A stretch of DNA of 64,000 nt from Halobacillus yeomjeoni. GTDB lineage: Bacteria; Bacillota; Bacilli; Bacillales; Halobacillaceae. Made by a program: the position numbers and the translations under genes. This document shows, one piece after another, positions 56,483-64,000 of the stretch (position 1 is its first letter; each line of letters starts with the position of its first letter). Below the pieces are notes generated by a model. It was not told where the DNA came from. It saw only the letters and a list, made by a program, of their open reading frames with translations, and made no database searches. The DNA lies in assembly GCF_020171525.1 (NCBI RefSeq), contig NZ_JAIVAI010000008.1:1-64000 (forward strand). Direction: 5' to 3'.

Positions 56483-57124
56483 TTGAAATTTTTCATTGAT
56501 ACAGCAAACATCGGAGAAATCCGTGAGGCAAATGCATTGGGGATCCTGGCCGGGGTAACAACCAACCCGAGCCTGGTAGCGAAAGAAGGCGTATCTTTTC
56601 ATGATCGCTTAAAAGAAATCACATCTGAAGTAGAAGGTTCTGTCAGTGCCGAAGTCATTTCTGAAGATGCTGAAGGCATGATCAAGGAAGGAAAAGAACT
56701 GGCCGCCATCGCTCCGAACATTACAGTGAAGGTTCCGATGACTTTAGAAGGGTTGAAAGCAGTAAAAGCTTTCAGTGACCTGAACATAAAAACGAATGTC
56801 ACATTAGTTTTTTCTGCAAACCAGGCCCTTATGGCAGCTCGTGCCGGGGCGACTTATGTCAGCCCTTTCCTGGGACGATTGGATGATATCGGCCACAATG
56901 GTGTCGAATTGATCGCTCAAATTTCAGATATGTTTGATATCCATGGAATTGAAACGGAAATCATCGCTGCCTCTGTGCGCCATCCGACTCACGTCACAGA
57001 CGCTGCTATGAGTGGAGCGCATATTGCTACTGTTCCTTTCAAGGTATTCCAGCAGATCGTCAAACACCCATTGACGGACCAAGGCATTGAAAAATTCCTC
57101 AATGACTGGAATAATCAAAAATAA
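56483..57124 (+). CDS. tal: Transaldolase (small, fructose-6-phosphate aldolase-like)
   Basis: This enzyme transfers a dihydroxyacetone unit between sugar phosphates in the non-oxidative pentose phosphate pathway. The 213-residue short type corresponds to B. subtilis YwjH. Visible are the N-terminal [27 protein letters not shown] and the Schiff-base lysine in NITVKVPMT. The distinction from fructose-6-phosphate aldolase cannot be made with certainty. The ribosome binding site is weak (GGGGTG). Confidence 0.92.
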   Translation: MKFFIDTANIGEIREANALGILAGVTTNPSLVAKEGVSFHDRLKEITSEVEGSVSAEVISEDAEGMIKEGKELAAIAPNITVKVPMTLEGLKAVKAFSDLNIKTNVTLVFSANQALMAARAGATYVSPFLGRLDDIGHNGVELIAQISDMFDIHGIETEIIAASVRHPTHVTDAAMSGAHIATVPFKVFQQIVKHPLTDQGIEKFLNDWNNQK

Positions 57125-57193
57125 GTGGACTGAAATGGAAATTTATGCACATAATAAGTTCATACTATTCACCTTAAAAGCGAGGAGTATTTC

Positions 57194-58480
57194 ATGCATA
57201 AACTATTAGTGGAAGGCGGTACGCGCTTGCGTGGACAAGTCCGTGTAAGTGGTGCCAAGAACAGTGCTGTCGCTTTGCTTCCCGCTGCTATTTTAGCAGA
57301 ATCCCCTGTTACGATAGAGGGTCTGCCTGACATCTCAGATGTAGGTATTCTCTCAGATTTGTTAGAAGAAATTGGTGGAACCGTTCATAAAGATGGTCGG
57401 AATATTGAAATCGATCCTTCTGAAATGGTATCCATGCCGCTTCCTAACGGTAAAGTCAAAAAGCTGCGTGCTTCCTATTATTTCATGGGAGCCATGTTAG
57501 GGCGCTTCAACAAAGCTGTGATTGGTCTCCCTGGTGGGTGTCATCTTGGCCCCCGTCCGATCGACCAGCATATCAAAGGTTTTGAAGCTCTTGGAGCAGA
57601 GGTTACGAATGAACAAGGTGCTATTTATTTGAGAGCTAAGGAATTACGAGGCGCTCGAATTTACTTAGATGTGGTGAGTGTTGGAGCAACCATCAATATC
57701 ATGCTGGCTGCCGTCCGTGCAAAAGGCAGGACGGTCATTGAAAATGCAGCCAAAGAGCCTGAAATCATTGATGTGGCCACACTACTCACGAGTATGGGCG
57801 CAAAAATCAAAGGTGCTGGTACCGATGTCATCAGGATTGAAGGTGTCGATCAATTGAAAGGATGCCTCCATACCATTATTCCTGACCGAATCGAAGCGGG
57901 TACTTACACGATCATGGCTGCTGCCCAAGGAGAAGAGATGATCATTGATAACGTGATCCCTCAACACTTGGAATCTCTTTTGGCGAAATTGAGAGAGATG
58001 GGAGTTACGATCGAGGAAAACGATGAACAATTGTATGTCCGACCTGGGAAAAAGCTTCGGAGTGTCGACATTAAAACACTCGTCTACCCCGGTTTTCCGA
58101 CAGACCTTCAGCAGCCGTTGACTTCACTGCTGACAAAAGCTGAAGGGACAGGGATTGTGACGGATACGATTTATCAAGCCCGGTTTAAGCACGTAGATGA
58201 GCTTCGCAGAATGAATGCTTCTATTAAAGTCGAAGGCGGTTCAGCAATTGTGACAGGACCGTCCAAGTTGCAGGGAGCTAAAGTGAAAGCTACAGACCTT
58301 CGTGCAGGTGCAGCATTGGTGATTGCTGGTCTTATGGCTGAAGGAGTCACTGAGATCACTGGTGTCGACCACATTGAACGAGGTTATGAGAATTTGACGA
58401 ATAAGTTGATTGAATTAGGTGCCAACGTCTGGTATGAGGAGATGTCAGACGAAGAAATTGAACAATTTCAAAATTCTTGA
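57194..58480 (+). CDS. murAB: UDP-N-acetylglucosamine 1-carboxyvinyltransferase (second MurA)
   Basis: The enzyme performs the first committed step of peptidoglycan synthesis, adding enolpyruvate from PEP. The 428 residues form the inside-out alpha/beta barrel, with the catalytic cysteine in [16 protein letters not shown] (Cys near 116), the target of fosfomycin. Its position between transaldolase and glpX corresponds to B. subtilis murAB (murZ); the main murAA normally lies in another locus. The C-terminal tail is acidic. Confidence 0.94.
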   Translation: MHKLLVEGGTRLRGQVRVSGAKNSAVALLPAAILAESPVTIEGLPDISDVGILSDLLEEIGGTVHKDGRNIEIDPSEMVSMPLPNGKVKKLRASYYFMGAMLGRFNKAVIGLPGGCHLGPRPIDQHIKGFEALGAEVTNEQGAIYLRAKELRGARIYLDVVSVGATINIMLAAVRAKGRTVIENAAKEPEIIDVATLLTSMGAKIKGAGTDVIRIEGVDQLKGCLHTIIPDRIEAGTYTIMAAAQGEEMIIDNVIPQHLESLLAKLREMGVTIEENDEQLYVRPGKKLRSVDIKTLVYPGFPTDLQQPLTSLLTKAEGTGIVTDTIYQARFKHVDELRRMNASIKVEGGSAIVTGPSKLQGAKVKATDLRAGAALVIAGLMAEGVTEITGVDHIERGYENLTNKLIELGANVWYEEMSDEEIEQFQNS

Positions 58481-58542
58481 GAATTGAGCATCATTTCCAT
58501 GGGGAGATGAGGAAAAAACATACTTAGATTGGGGAGAATACC

Positions 58543-59511
58543 ATGGAAAGAAGTTTATCAATGGAGTTAGTTCGAGTAACAGAGGCTGCAGCATTATCAT
58601 CAGCTCGTTGGATGGGAAGAGGAAAGAAAGATGAAGCAGATGATGCAGCGACATCAGCAATGAGAGATGTATTTGATACCATTCCTATGAAAGGGACAGT
58701 GGTCATCGGTGAAGGCGAGATGGACGAAGCTCCTATGTTGTACATCGGTGAAAAGCTGGGGAATGGGTATGGGCCTCGTGTCGATGTGGCTGTAGACCCT
58801 CTGGAAGGGACGAACATCGTCGCGCAGGGAACATGGAATGCTTTGGCCGTTATTGCCATTGCGGACCACAACCAGTTGCTGCATGCTCCGGATATGTATA
58901 TGGAGAAGATTGCCGTAGGCCCTGAAGCTGTAGGGAAAGTCAATATCAATTCATCCATCGCAGACAACTTGAAGGCAGTTGCTGAAGCGAAAAATAAAGA
59001 TGTAGAAGATGTGGTCGCTATCGTTCTGGATCGTGAACGTCACCAGGGGATAATTGAGGAGATCCGTGAAGCTGGTGCACGTATCAAGCTTATTCCAGAT
59101 GGAGATGTAGCCGCAGCGATCAACACGGCCTTTGACCACACAGGGGTCGATATCCTGTTTGGTTCAGGTGGGGCACCAGAAGGAGTACTTGCTGCCGTAG
59201 CTCTCAAATGTTTGGGAGGAGAAATTCAAGGGAAACTGATTCCTTCGAATGATGAAGAGCTTGAGCGATGCAAAAAAATGGGAATTGAAGACATCGACAA
59301 AGTTCTTTACATGGAAGACTTTTGTGGAGGGGATGATGCTATATTCGCCGCCACAGGAGTGACGGATGGAGAATTGCTTCAAGGTGTCCAATTCAAAGGT
59401 CATTCAGCTACGACACAAACATTGGTTATGCGTGCGAAATCAGGAACGGTCCGTTTCATTGATGGTAACCATAGTTTGAAGAAGAAGCCGAATTTAGTAA
59501 TCAAACCATAG
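58543..59511 (+). CDS. glpX: Class II fructose-1,6-bisphosphatase
   Basis: This gluconeogenic phosphatase removes the C1 phosphate of fructose-1,6-bisphosphate. The 322-residue GlpX family protein has [19 protein letters not shown] and [17 protein letters not shown] (metal ligands Asp, Glu) near the N-terminus. It lies 62 bases after murAB with GGGGAG before the ATG. A terminator follows. Confidence 0.95.
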   Translation: MERSLSMELVRVTEAAALSSARWMGRGKKDEADDAATSAMRDVFDTIPMKGTVVIGEGEMDEAPMLYIGEKLGNGYGPRVDVAVDPLEGTNIVAQGTWNALAVIAIADHNQLLHAPDMYMEKIAVGPEAVGKVNINSSIADNLKAVAEAKNKDVEDVVAIVLDRERHQGIIEEIREAGARIKLIPDGDVAAAINTAFDHTGVDILFGSGGAPEGVLAAVALKCLGGEIQGKLIPSNDEELERCKKMGIEDIDKVLYMEDFCGGDDAIFAATGVTDGELLQGVQFKGHSATTQTLVMRAKSGTVRFIDGNHSLKKKPNLVIKP

Positions 59512-59520
59512 TGAAAAATG

Positions 59521-59548
59521 GGAAGCCGGAATTTCCGGCTTCTCTCTA
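59521..59548 (+). terminator. Terminator of glpX
   Basis: A perfect 9-bp stem GAAGCCGGA / TCCGGCTTC is followed by TCTCTATT, a modest T tract. Confidence 0.75.
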
Positions 59549-59692
59549 TTCTATAGAAATTGTTAGTGGTGGATGGAGACATGAGGCGGGGCAGCCTGAT
59601 CTTTTTTATAATCCTCCACAGTCAAACTCTTATCACGGAAAGCCTTTCAATGAAACTCCCCTCTACCAAACCTGAAGAAATAGAATTGAGGA

Positions 59693-59721
59693 TTGAATCC
59701 TGAGCATGACAAGAGTACAAT
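59693..59721 (+). promoter_or_regulatory. rho promoter
   Basis: TTGAAT (59693-59698), a 17-bp spacer and TACAAT (59716-59721) give a start near 59728 and a leader of about 180 nt. The stretch 59549-59692 holds nothing I recognise. Confidence 0.7.
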
Positions 59722-59770
59722 ATAGGATGTTTGATAAAGGAAATCAGACTCTGGTATGAAACCTCGTAAG

Positions 59771-59827
59771 CTTCACTATTCTTACTTCACAATACTTCTC
59801 CATATTTTAATTCCAACTCTTTTTACT
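59771..59827 (+). promoter_or_regulatory. G-free, pyrimidine-rich tract in the rho leader (candidate rut site)
   Basis: Fifty-seven consecutive bases contain no G and 16 C, otherwise T and A, inside the untranslated rho leader. C-rich, G-poor RNA is what Rho binds. B. subtilis rho is known to be autoregulated by Rho-dependent termination in its leader, so this is a plausible rut site. Confidence 0.55.
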
Positions 59828-59910
59828 GAGAAGTCCGATGACATTTTACAAGCGTGAGCTTACACGTGGGATCTACAAGGTTAAGAAAAATATATAAAAG
59901 TGGTGATTCT

Positions 59911-61200
59911 GTGGCAGATTTAACAATCTCCAATTTGGAGACGATGACTTTGAAAGGTCTTTATGAAAAAGCCAGGCAGTATAAAGTCTCCTATTATGCG
60001 AAGCTCACAAAAAGAGAATTGATCTTTGCAATTTTGAAAGCTCAGGCTGAAAAAGATGGGTTTTTATTCATGGATGGAATTTTGGAAATCATTCCATCGG
60101 AAGGCTTCGGGTTTTTGCGTCCGATCAACTACTCTCCGAGTGCTGAAGACATATACATTTCGGCCTCTCAAATCCGTCGCTTTGATTTGAGAAATGGGGA
60201 CAAGGTATCCGGAAAAGTTCGTCCTCCGAAAGAAAATGAACGTTATTACGGCTTATTGCACGTAGACGCAGTAAATGGAGAAGATCCAGATTCTGCGAAG
60301 GAGCGTGTTCACTTCCCGGCTTTGACTCCGTTGTATCCTGATAGACAAATGAAGCTGGAGACAGAGCCGAAAATGCTTTCGACTCGAATCATGGATGTCA
60401 TGTCGCCGGTAGGGTATGGACAGCGTGGACTTGTTGTAGCTCCTCCAAAGGCTGGAAAAACGATGCTGTTAAAACAAATGGCTAATAGTATTTCTACTAA
60501 CCATCCTGATGCAAAACTGATTATCCTGCTTGTCGATGAACGTCCTGAAGAAGTGACAGATATCGAGCGATCCGTAGCGGCGGATGTGGATGTAGTCAGC
60601 TCCACCTTTGATGAGGTTCCTGAAAACCATATCAAAGTAAGTGAACTTGTCCTTGAACGTGCTATGCGACTCGTTGAACATAAACGTGATGTCATTGTAT
60701 TGATGGATAGTATTACAAGGCTTGCAAGAGCGTATAACTTGGTCATCCCTCCTAGTGGTCGTACATTATCCGGAGGAATCGACCCGGCAGCATTCCACCG
60801 TCCTAAACGATTCTTCGGAGCAGCGAGAAATATTGAAGAAGGTGGAAGTCTTACAATTCTGGCTACCGCCCTTGTTGACACTGGTTCCCGGATGGATGAT
60901 GTGATTTATGAGGAATTCAAAGGGACAGGAAACATGGAACTGCACTTGGATCGCAGCTTAGCGGAGCGCCGCATATTCCCGGCCATCGATATTCTGCGCT
61001 CAGGTACACGAAAAGAAGAGCTGCTGATTGATAAGCCTTATCTCGATAAAATCTGGGCAATTCGTAAGACGATGTCGGATTCACCGAATTTCGCCGATCG
61101 TTTCCTGAATCGCTTGAAAGCATCGAAAACGAATGAAGAATTCTTTGAATTGATGGATAAAGAAATGCAGGGCAAGGCGGCAAAAGGACGCCGTAATTAA
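59911..61200 (+). CDS. rho: Transcription termination factor Rho
   Basis: This hexameric RNA-dependent ATPase terminates transcription. The 429 residues comprise an N-terminal SAP-like helical domain (LKGLYEKARQYKVSYYAKLTKREL), the cold-shock RNA-binding domain (SEGFGFLRP), Walker A APPKAGKTMLLKQ, Walker B region VIVLMDSITRLARAYN and the secondary RNA site GGIDPAAFHRPKRFFGAARN. GTG at 59911 gives MADLTISNLETMTLK, aligned with B. subtilis Rho; a GTG at 59854 would add 19 residues without a proper site. No large N-terminal insertion is present. Confidence 0.95.
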   Translation: MADLTISNLETMTLKGLYEKARQYKVSYYAKLTKRELIFAILKAQAEKDGFLFMDGILEIIPSEGFGFLRPINYSPSAEDIYISASQIRRFDLRNGDKVSGKVRPPKENERYYGLLHVDAVNGEDPDSAKERVHFPALTPLYPDRQMKLETEPKMLSTRIMDVMSPVGYGQRGLVVAPPKAGKTMLLKQMANSISTNHPDAKLIILLVDERPEEVTDIERSVAADVDVVSSTFDEVPENHIKVSELVLERAMRLVEHKRDVIVLMDSITRLARAYNLVIPPSGRTLSGGIDPAAFHRPKRFFGAARNIEEGGSLTILATALVDTGSRMDDVIYEEFKGTGNMELHLDRSLAERRIFPAIDILRSGTRKEELLIDKPYLDKIWAIRKTMSDSPNFADRFLNRLKASKTNEEFFELMDKEMQGKAAKGRRN

Positions 61201-61233
61201 AGAGCTGTCCGCTGAAATAATGTTTATATTATC

Positions 61234-61262
61234 TTGCATTGGGATTGGCAGACTGTTATAAT
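61234..61262 (+). promoter_or_regulatory. Promoter of the L31 gene
   Basis: TTGCAT (61234-61239), a 17-bp spacer and a perfect TATAAT (61257-61262) give a leader of about 97 nt, long enough for an autoregulatory fold. I cannot assign a known L31 leader family. Confidence 0.8.
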
Positions 61263-61366
61263 CTTTCTATGTGAGTTTCAGTAAAAGGTGTGTTAAAACT
61301 AACCTTCAACGGCTCTTACAATAACTCTGTTTCCAAAGGATTCAGGGCAAAAAGGAGTGGAAGAAC

Positions 61367-61612
61367 ATGAAAGCAGGAATTCATCCAGAATACCGTAAAG
61401 TTGTATTCCTAGACACAAGTTCTAATTTCAAGTTTCTTACTGGATCTACTCAAGCATCCGAAGAAACAATTGAGTGGGAAGATGGAAACACGTATCCATT
61501 GATCCGCGTAGAGATTAGTTCTGCGTCTCACCCGTTCTACACAGGCAAGCAGAAAGCTGACAAAGCTGGTGGCCGTGTGGATCGCTTCAAGAAAAAATAT
61601 AACCTTTCATAA
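61367..61612 (+). CDS. rpmE2: 50S ribosomal protein L31, type B
   Basis: The 81 residues include the type B signature ([21 protein letters not shown]) and the longer N-terminal half. The protein has no cysteine at all, so it cannot hold the zinc of type A L31. The gene occupies the rho-rpmE-tdk position where B. subtilis has the zinc-binding type A; there the type B paralogue (YtiA) is elsewhere and Zur-controlled. No Zur-like operator is evident here. The ribosome binding site is AAAGGAGTGG. Confidence 0.92.
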   Translation: MKAGIHPEYRKVVFLDTSSNFKFLTGSTQASEETIEWEDGNTYPLIRVEISSASHPFYTGKQKADKAGGRVDRFKKKYNLS

Positions 61613-61654
61613 TAATGGGTACTCATTGAGGAGTGCTGCATCATTTTGAAGTGA

Positions 61655-61693
61655 AAAACAGGCAAATTGTCTTAAAAGTTTGCCTGTTTTTTT
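61655..61693 (+). terminator. Terminator of the L31 gene
   Basis: A perfect 12-bp stem AAAACAGGCAAA / TTTGCCTGTTTT is followed by further T residues. Confidence 0.93.
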
Positions 61694-61842
61694 ATCACTA
61701 AAGTGGAAATATATAAACTGAGAAACGAGTTTGTCCATCCTAACATGGGTGAAGCTATTCTGTAGAAGCGTAACGCTACGTTATAGTTTTGCTCGTGTGT
61801 ACGTTTTTCAGTGAGGATGTCTTTTATAAAGAATGGTCCTGT

Positions 61843-61915
61843 AAAAAAGAGCTGTCCTTGATGGTTCATGAGCGATTGATCATTCGTTCAGTGGTCGTCA
61901 GGAGGGCTCTTTTTT
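61843..61915 (+). promoter_or_regulatory. Large hairpin ending in a T run just upstream of tdk
   Basis: AAAAAAGAGC pairs with GCTCTTTTTT across about 53 bases, inside which TCCT/AGGA and TGAGCGA/TCGTTCA can also pair. The structure ends in six T residues 45 bases before tdk and well after the L31 terminator. It resembles a leader attenuator for tdk. A weak -10 (TATAGT, 61782) lies upstream. No T-box or known riboswitch motif is seen in 61694-61960. Confidence 0.45.
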
Positions 61916-61960
61916 GATGAATAAGTCGGTGTATAGAGTGAGAAGGGAGCGACTGCGGAC

Positions 61961-62578
61961 GTGTATGTAATGAAACAAAGCGGATGGGTAGAGGTCATAT
62001 GTGGAAGTATGTTCAGCGGGAAATCAGAAGAATTGATTCGTCGTGTGAGAAGGGCTACGTTCGGAAATTTGACGGTTCGGGTCTATAAGCCGGCGATCGA
62101 CGACCGTTATAAAGAGGACGCTGTCGTCTCACACAATGGTACTTCCGTATTGGCACGCCCTGTGAAAGAGTCTCTTGATATTCTCCGACTGGTCGGGGAC
62201 GACGTGGATATTGTCGGAATTGATGAAGTCCAGTTTTTTGACGACAACATCGTTGAGGTAGTGGAGTGTCTCGCTGACCGGGGGATTCGAGTTCTGGTGG
62301 CAGGACTGGACACAGACTTCAGAGGAGAACCGTTCGGTACAATGCCTGCATTGATGGCCTTGAGTGAAAACGTTACGAAGTTGAACGCGATTTGTCCTGT
62401 CTGCGGTTCACCTGCGAGCCGTACACAACGTTTGATTGACGGTGAACCTGCTTCTTATGATGACCCTATCATCCTTGTCGGGGCATCAGAGTCTTATGAA
62501 CCGAGGTGCCGCCATCACCATTATGTACCAAATAAACCCAGGCAACAGGAAGTGAAAGCAGCTTACGCTGAGAAATAA
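61961..62578 (+). CDS. tdk: Thymidine kinase
   Basis: The enzyme phosphorylates thymidine to dTMP for salvage. The 205-residue type II kinase has P-loop [26 protein letters not shown] (catalytic Glu/Asp region) and a zinc-binding lasso with [13 protein letters not shown] and a terminal CRHHH. GTG at 61961 is used because the product MYVMKQSGW aligns with other Bacillus Tdk; the internal ATG at 61970 is 20 bases from the GGGAG site. Same locus as in B. subtilis. Confidence 0.94.
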   Translation: MYVMKQSGWVEVICGSMFSGKSEELIRRVRRATFGNLTVRVYKPAIDDRYKEDAVVSHNGTSVLARPVKESLDILRLVGDDVDIVGIDEVQFFDDNIVEVVECLADRGIRVLVAGLDTDFRGEPFGTMPALMALSENVTKLNAICPVCGSPASRTQRLIDGEPASYDDPIILVGASESYEPRCRHHHYVPNKPRQQEVKAAYAEK

Positions 62579-62585
62579 AATCCTG

Positions 62586-62622
62586 AAAACCGGCAGATCC
62601 CCCTGATCTGCCGGTTTTTTTA
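62586..62622 (+). terminator. Terminator of tdk
   Basis: A perfect 14-bp stem AAAACCGGCAGATC / GATCTGCCGGTTTT is followed by TTTT. Confidence 0.95.
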
Positions 62623-62684
62623 TGCATTTTTTCAGGGTCCATTAAAGTTTTATATGTTAATACATTTGTTTAGAGAACTTTGAT

Positions 62685-62990
62685 GAGTGGATGGGCGTTT
62701 TTCGTGGGCATGTTGAAGCTTCTCAAAGAAAAGCTTTTACGGGGCCTTACCGCTTACGTATCTTCCGCAAGAGTCTCCCTGCTTTCCGTTCCCTCCCATT
62801 CGTAGTTGTTGTAACAGACTTCGCTTTATTAAGGCATATGATTTTTCTGTCCATCTATTTTGAAGAGGTGGCCTTGGGAATGTCGAGACTCCTGTGGGAT
62901 AAAGGTACATCGTGAGACCCCGGAAGGCGTAAGCCTGAGGAGGCTCACGGTACCCCACGGAAAGCGAGTCATTCCCAAGGCCGCCTCACA
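62685..62990. repeat. Decayed near-full-length palindromic repeat
   Basis: A diverged module 1 (ending ...CGCAAGAGTCTCCCTG..., about 62690-62800) is followed by the spacer (GTTGTAACAGACTTCG-like) and a well-kept module 2. Module 2 is bounded by 18-bp inverted repeats at 62865-62882 and 62970-62987 with one mismatch. Terminal repeats are lost. It occupies most of the 520-bp gap after tdk; nothing else is recognisable there. Confidence 0.65.
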
Positions 62991-63100
62991 CTAATTTTGC
63001 GTAGGAAAGAATTGATTCAAGCTCTTATTCAGGGGTTGTTTAAGTCCTCTTGTGACGTGGAATGCTATTAGTACCACGTGATTGAAAAGGACTGACTTTT

Positions 63101-63790
63101 ATGGATAAACGTTCGATACAATCAGAAATGTCTAGTTATATCGGCAAGCTGTTTCGAGATAATTTTGGTAAGGGTCCTTCTTCTGTTTTTGTCTCCTTGG
63201 AAGAACCATACGTCACCATATATATGAAAGACTTCCTGGCTCCTATCGAGCGGGTGCTTGTAGGTCAGAAGAAAGAGGACAAAGTAGAGGAAACGCGCGA
63301 TCTGCTGATGAGTGAGCTTATCCCTGACATCAAAGCCACTTTCAGGGCTGCAGCAGGAATCGAGCTGGCTGACCTTTATTATGATTGGTCGCTTTCCAAC
63401 CGGACGGGCGTCATGATTGGCGTTCTCGCATCAGACAATACTATAGATGAAGAAACAAAAGCTTATTCCAAACGTGAAGAACTGCATGAAGAAGTCGATC
63501 GTGTGAGTCTTCAAGCTGAAAAATCACCGGAAGAAATCACTTCTTATTTACTTAATGAGCGCACGCTCCTGGTCGAAAGGATCGGGATTTTAGTAGCGAT
63601 TGAAAAAGAGATGATCCGTTTGGGCTTCAAGGAGCATTTGAAGATATCGAAGCGGCATTTAGAAAAGCGTCTGTTGAGTCTCGCCTCATTTGAACAGATT
63701 TTAGGTAAAAGAGTGGAAGATATATTTGTGGACTGGGACTTCGCTAAGGATCGCAGTTACATTTTGTTCATTTTGAAACCAGAGAAATGA
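63101..63790 (+). CDS. Tandem DUF2294 (MpsC-family) protein
   Basis: The 229 residues contain two copies of the DUF2294 domain, now called MpsC. The first spans about 1-117 (MSSYIGKLFRDNFGKGPSSV, then FRAAAGIELADLYYDWS) and the second about 130-228 (KRLLSLASFEQILGKRVEDIFVDWDF). MpsC was named for a component of a proposed Na+-translocating membrane-potential system in staphylococci, but this protein is soluble and its role is unproven. No mpsA/B partner is adjacent. The ribosome binding site is weak (AAAAGGACTGAC). Confidence 0.75.
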   Translation: MDKRSIQSEMSSYIGKLFRDNFGKGPSSVFVSLEEPYVTIYMKDFLAPIERVLVGQKKEDKVEETRDLLMSELIPDIKATFRAAAGIELADLYYDWSLSNRTGVMIGVLASDNTIDEETKAYSKREELHEEVDRVSLQAEKSPEEITSYLLNERTLLVERIGILVAIEKEMIRLGFKEHLKISKRHLEKRLLSLASFEQILGKRVEDIFVDWDFAKDRSYILFILKPEK

Positions 63791-63945
63791 TGTCTCAGCC
63801 CCCCCTTTTTTTATTTTCGAATCTGTACTATACTGTGTGTACGGGACGAATTTAAAAGATTTTTCCTTAATCCTGATCCACAATTTATAAATGAATGTTC
63901 AATTAAATAGGTCCGGCAAAGTTGGGCTAGACAATAGAGCTAGAC

Positions 63946-63994
63946 AAAAAAGCCGAAAAGATTTCACATCCTGTGTAGTCTTTTCGGCTTTTTT
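63946..63994 (+). terminator. Strong terminator near the window end
   Basis: A 16-bp stem AAAAAAGCCGAAAAGA / TCTTTTCGGCTTTTTT with a 17-nt loop lies about 155 bases past the DUF2294 stop. It ends that gene's transcript, a short RNA starting near 63838, or a convergent gene outside the window. Confidence 0.85.
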
Positions 63995-64000
63995 AATTGT

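Noticed and set aside
63829-63996. Small RNA at the window end
   Set aside because: The TATACT at 63829 has no acceptable -35 and the terminator can be explained by the DUF2294 gene or a gene beyond the window.

Overview
The window reads as ordinary chromosome of a moderately halophilic, endospore-forming member of the Bacillaceae, most likely Halobacillus or a close relative. Three things support this. Gene order follows the Bacillus subtilis ywd-ywf-ywh-ywi-ywj region through rpoE-pyrG-spo0F-fba-tal-murA-glpX-rho-rpmE-tdk. Spore genes are present (cwlJ, gerQ, a spo0F-like regulator, a pbpG-like PBP). Shine-Dalgarno sequences are strong, with many TTG and GTG starts. I see no rRNA, tRNA, CRISPR array, prophage, intact insertion sequence or recognisable defence island.

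Layout. 1-714: a composite mobile repeat. 715-12.6 kb: photolyase, M29 aminopeptidase, membrane acyltransferase, DJ-1/PfpI protein, YjiH-type membrane protein, DUF523/DUF1722 protein, fructosamine kinase, GNAT enzyme, and a UbiB-like kinase with a phasin-like partner. 12.6-20.3 kb: chemoreceptor, three-gene CuA oxidase operon, YwaF, a small Cys protein and an NSS transporter. 20.5-30.8 kb: ywdI, ywdK, gerQ, cwlJ, chdC(hemQ), pta, lipL, ywfO, ywgA, a fused ABC permease and ywhD. 31.5-39.3 kb: an SOS-box YolD-like gene, a class A PBP, speE-speB, ywiB-argS and a XapX miniprotein. 39.3-51.3 kb: a cardiolipin synthase, then a fatty/branched-chain acyl-CoA catabolic block: fadF, thiolase, 3-hydroxyacyl-CoA dehydrogenase, two acyl-CoA dehydrogenases, a TetR regulator and the fused mutase icmF. 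51.4-64 kb: rpoE, pyrG, spo0F-like, fba, transaldolase, murA, glpX, rho, type-B L31, tdk and a tandem DUF2294/MpsC protein.

Genes that work together. In the lipid block, two FAD dehydrogenases can pass electrons through ETF to FadF and the quinone pool, while Hbd and the thiolase complete beta-oxidation. IcmF would feed isobutyryl- or pivalyl-type branched acyl-CoAs into the pathway. The local DNA carries a FadR-like operator before fadF. Before the thiolase are a perfect CcpA cre and a second palindrome that could suit the operon's own TetR protein. Central metabolism is represented by fba, transaldolase, glpX and pta, with cre-like sites near fba and pta.

Most notable non-coding signals. 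(1) A family of non-autonomous mobile elements has GGCTCTGTTA terminal inverted repeats and 8-bp target duplications. Each is built from two inverted copies of one palindrome-bounded module, and the copies are deletion or recombination products of that parent. (2) The pyrG leader has the exact layout of CTP-sensing reiterative-transcription attenuation. (3) The rho leader contains a 57-nt G-free tract that could serve in Rho autoregulation. (4) A strong promoter-like sequence and an 18-bp terminator at about 31.96-32.07 kb may define a small RNA. No clearly undescribed multi-gene system is visible. The mobile-element family and the orphan fused ABC permease are the least-explained items.
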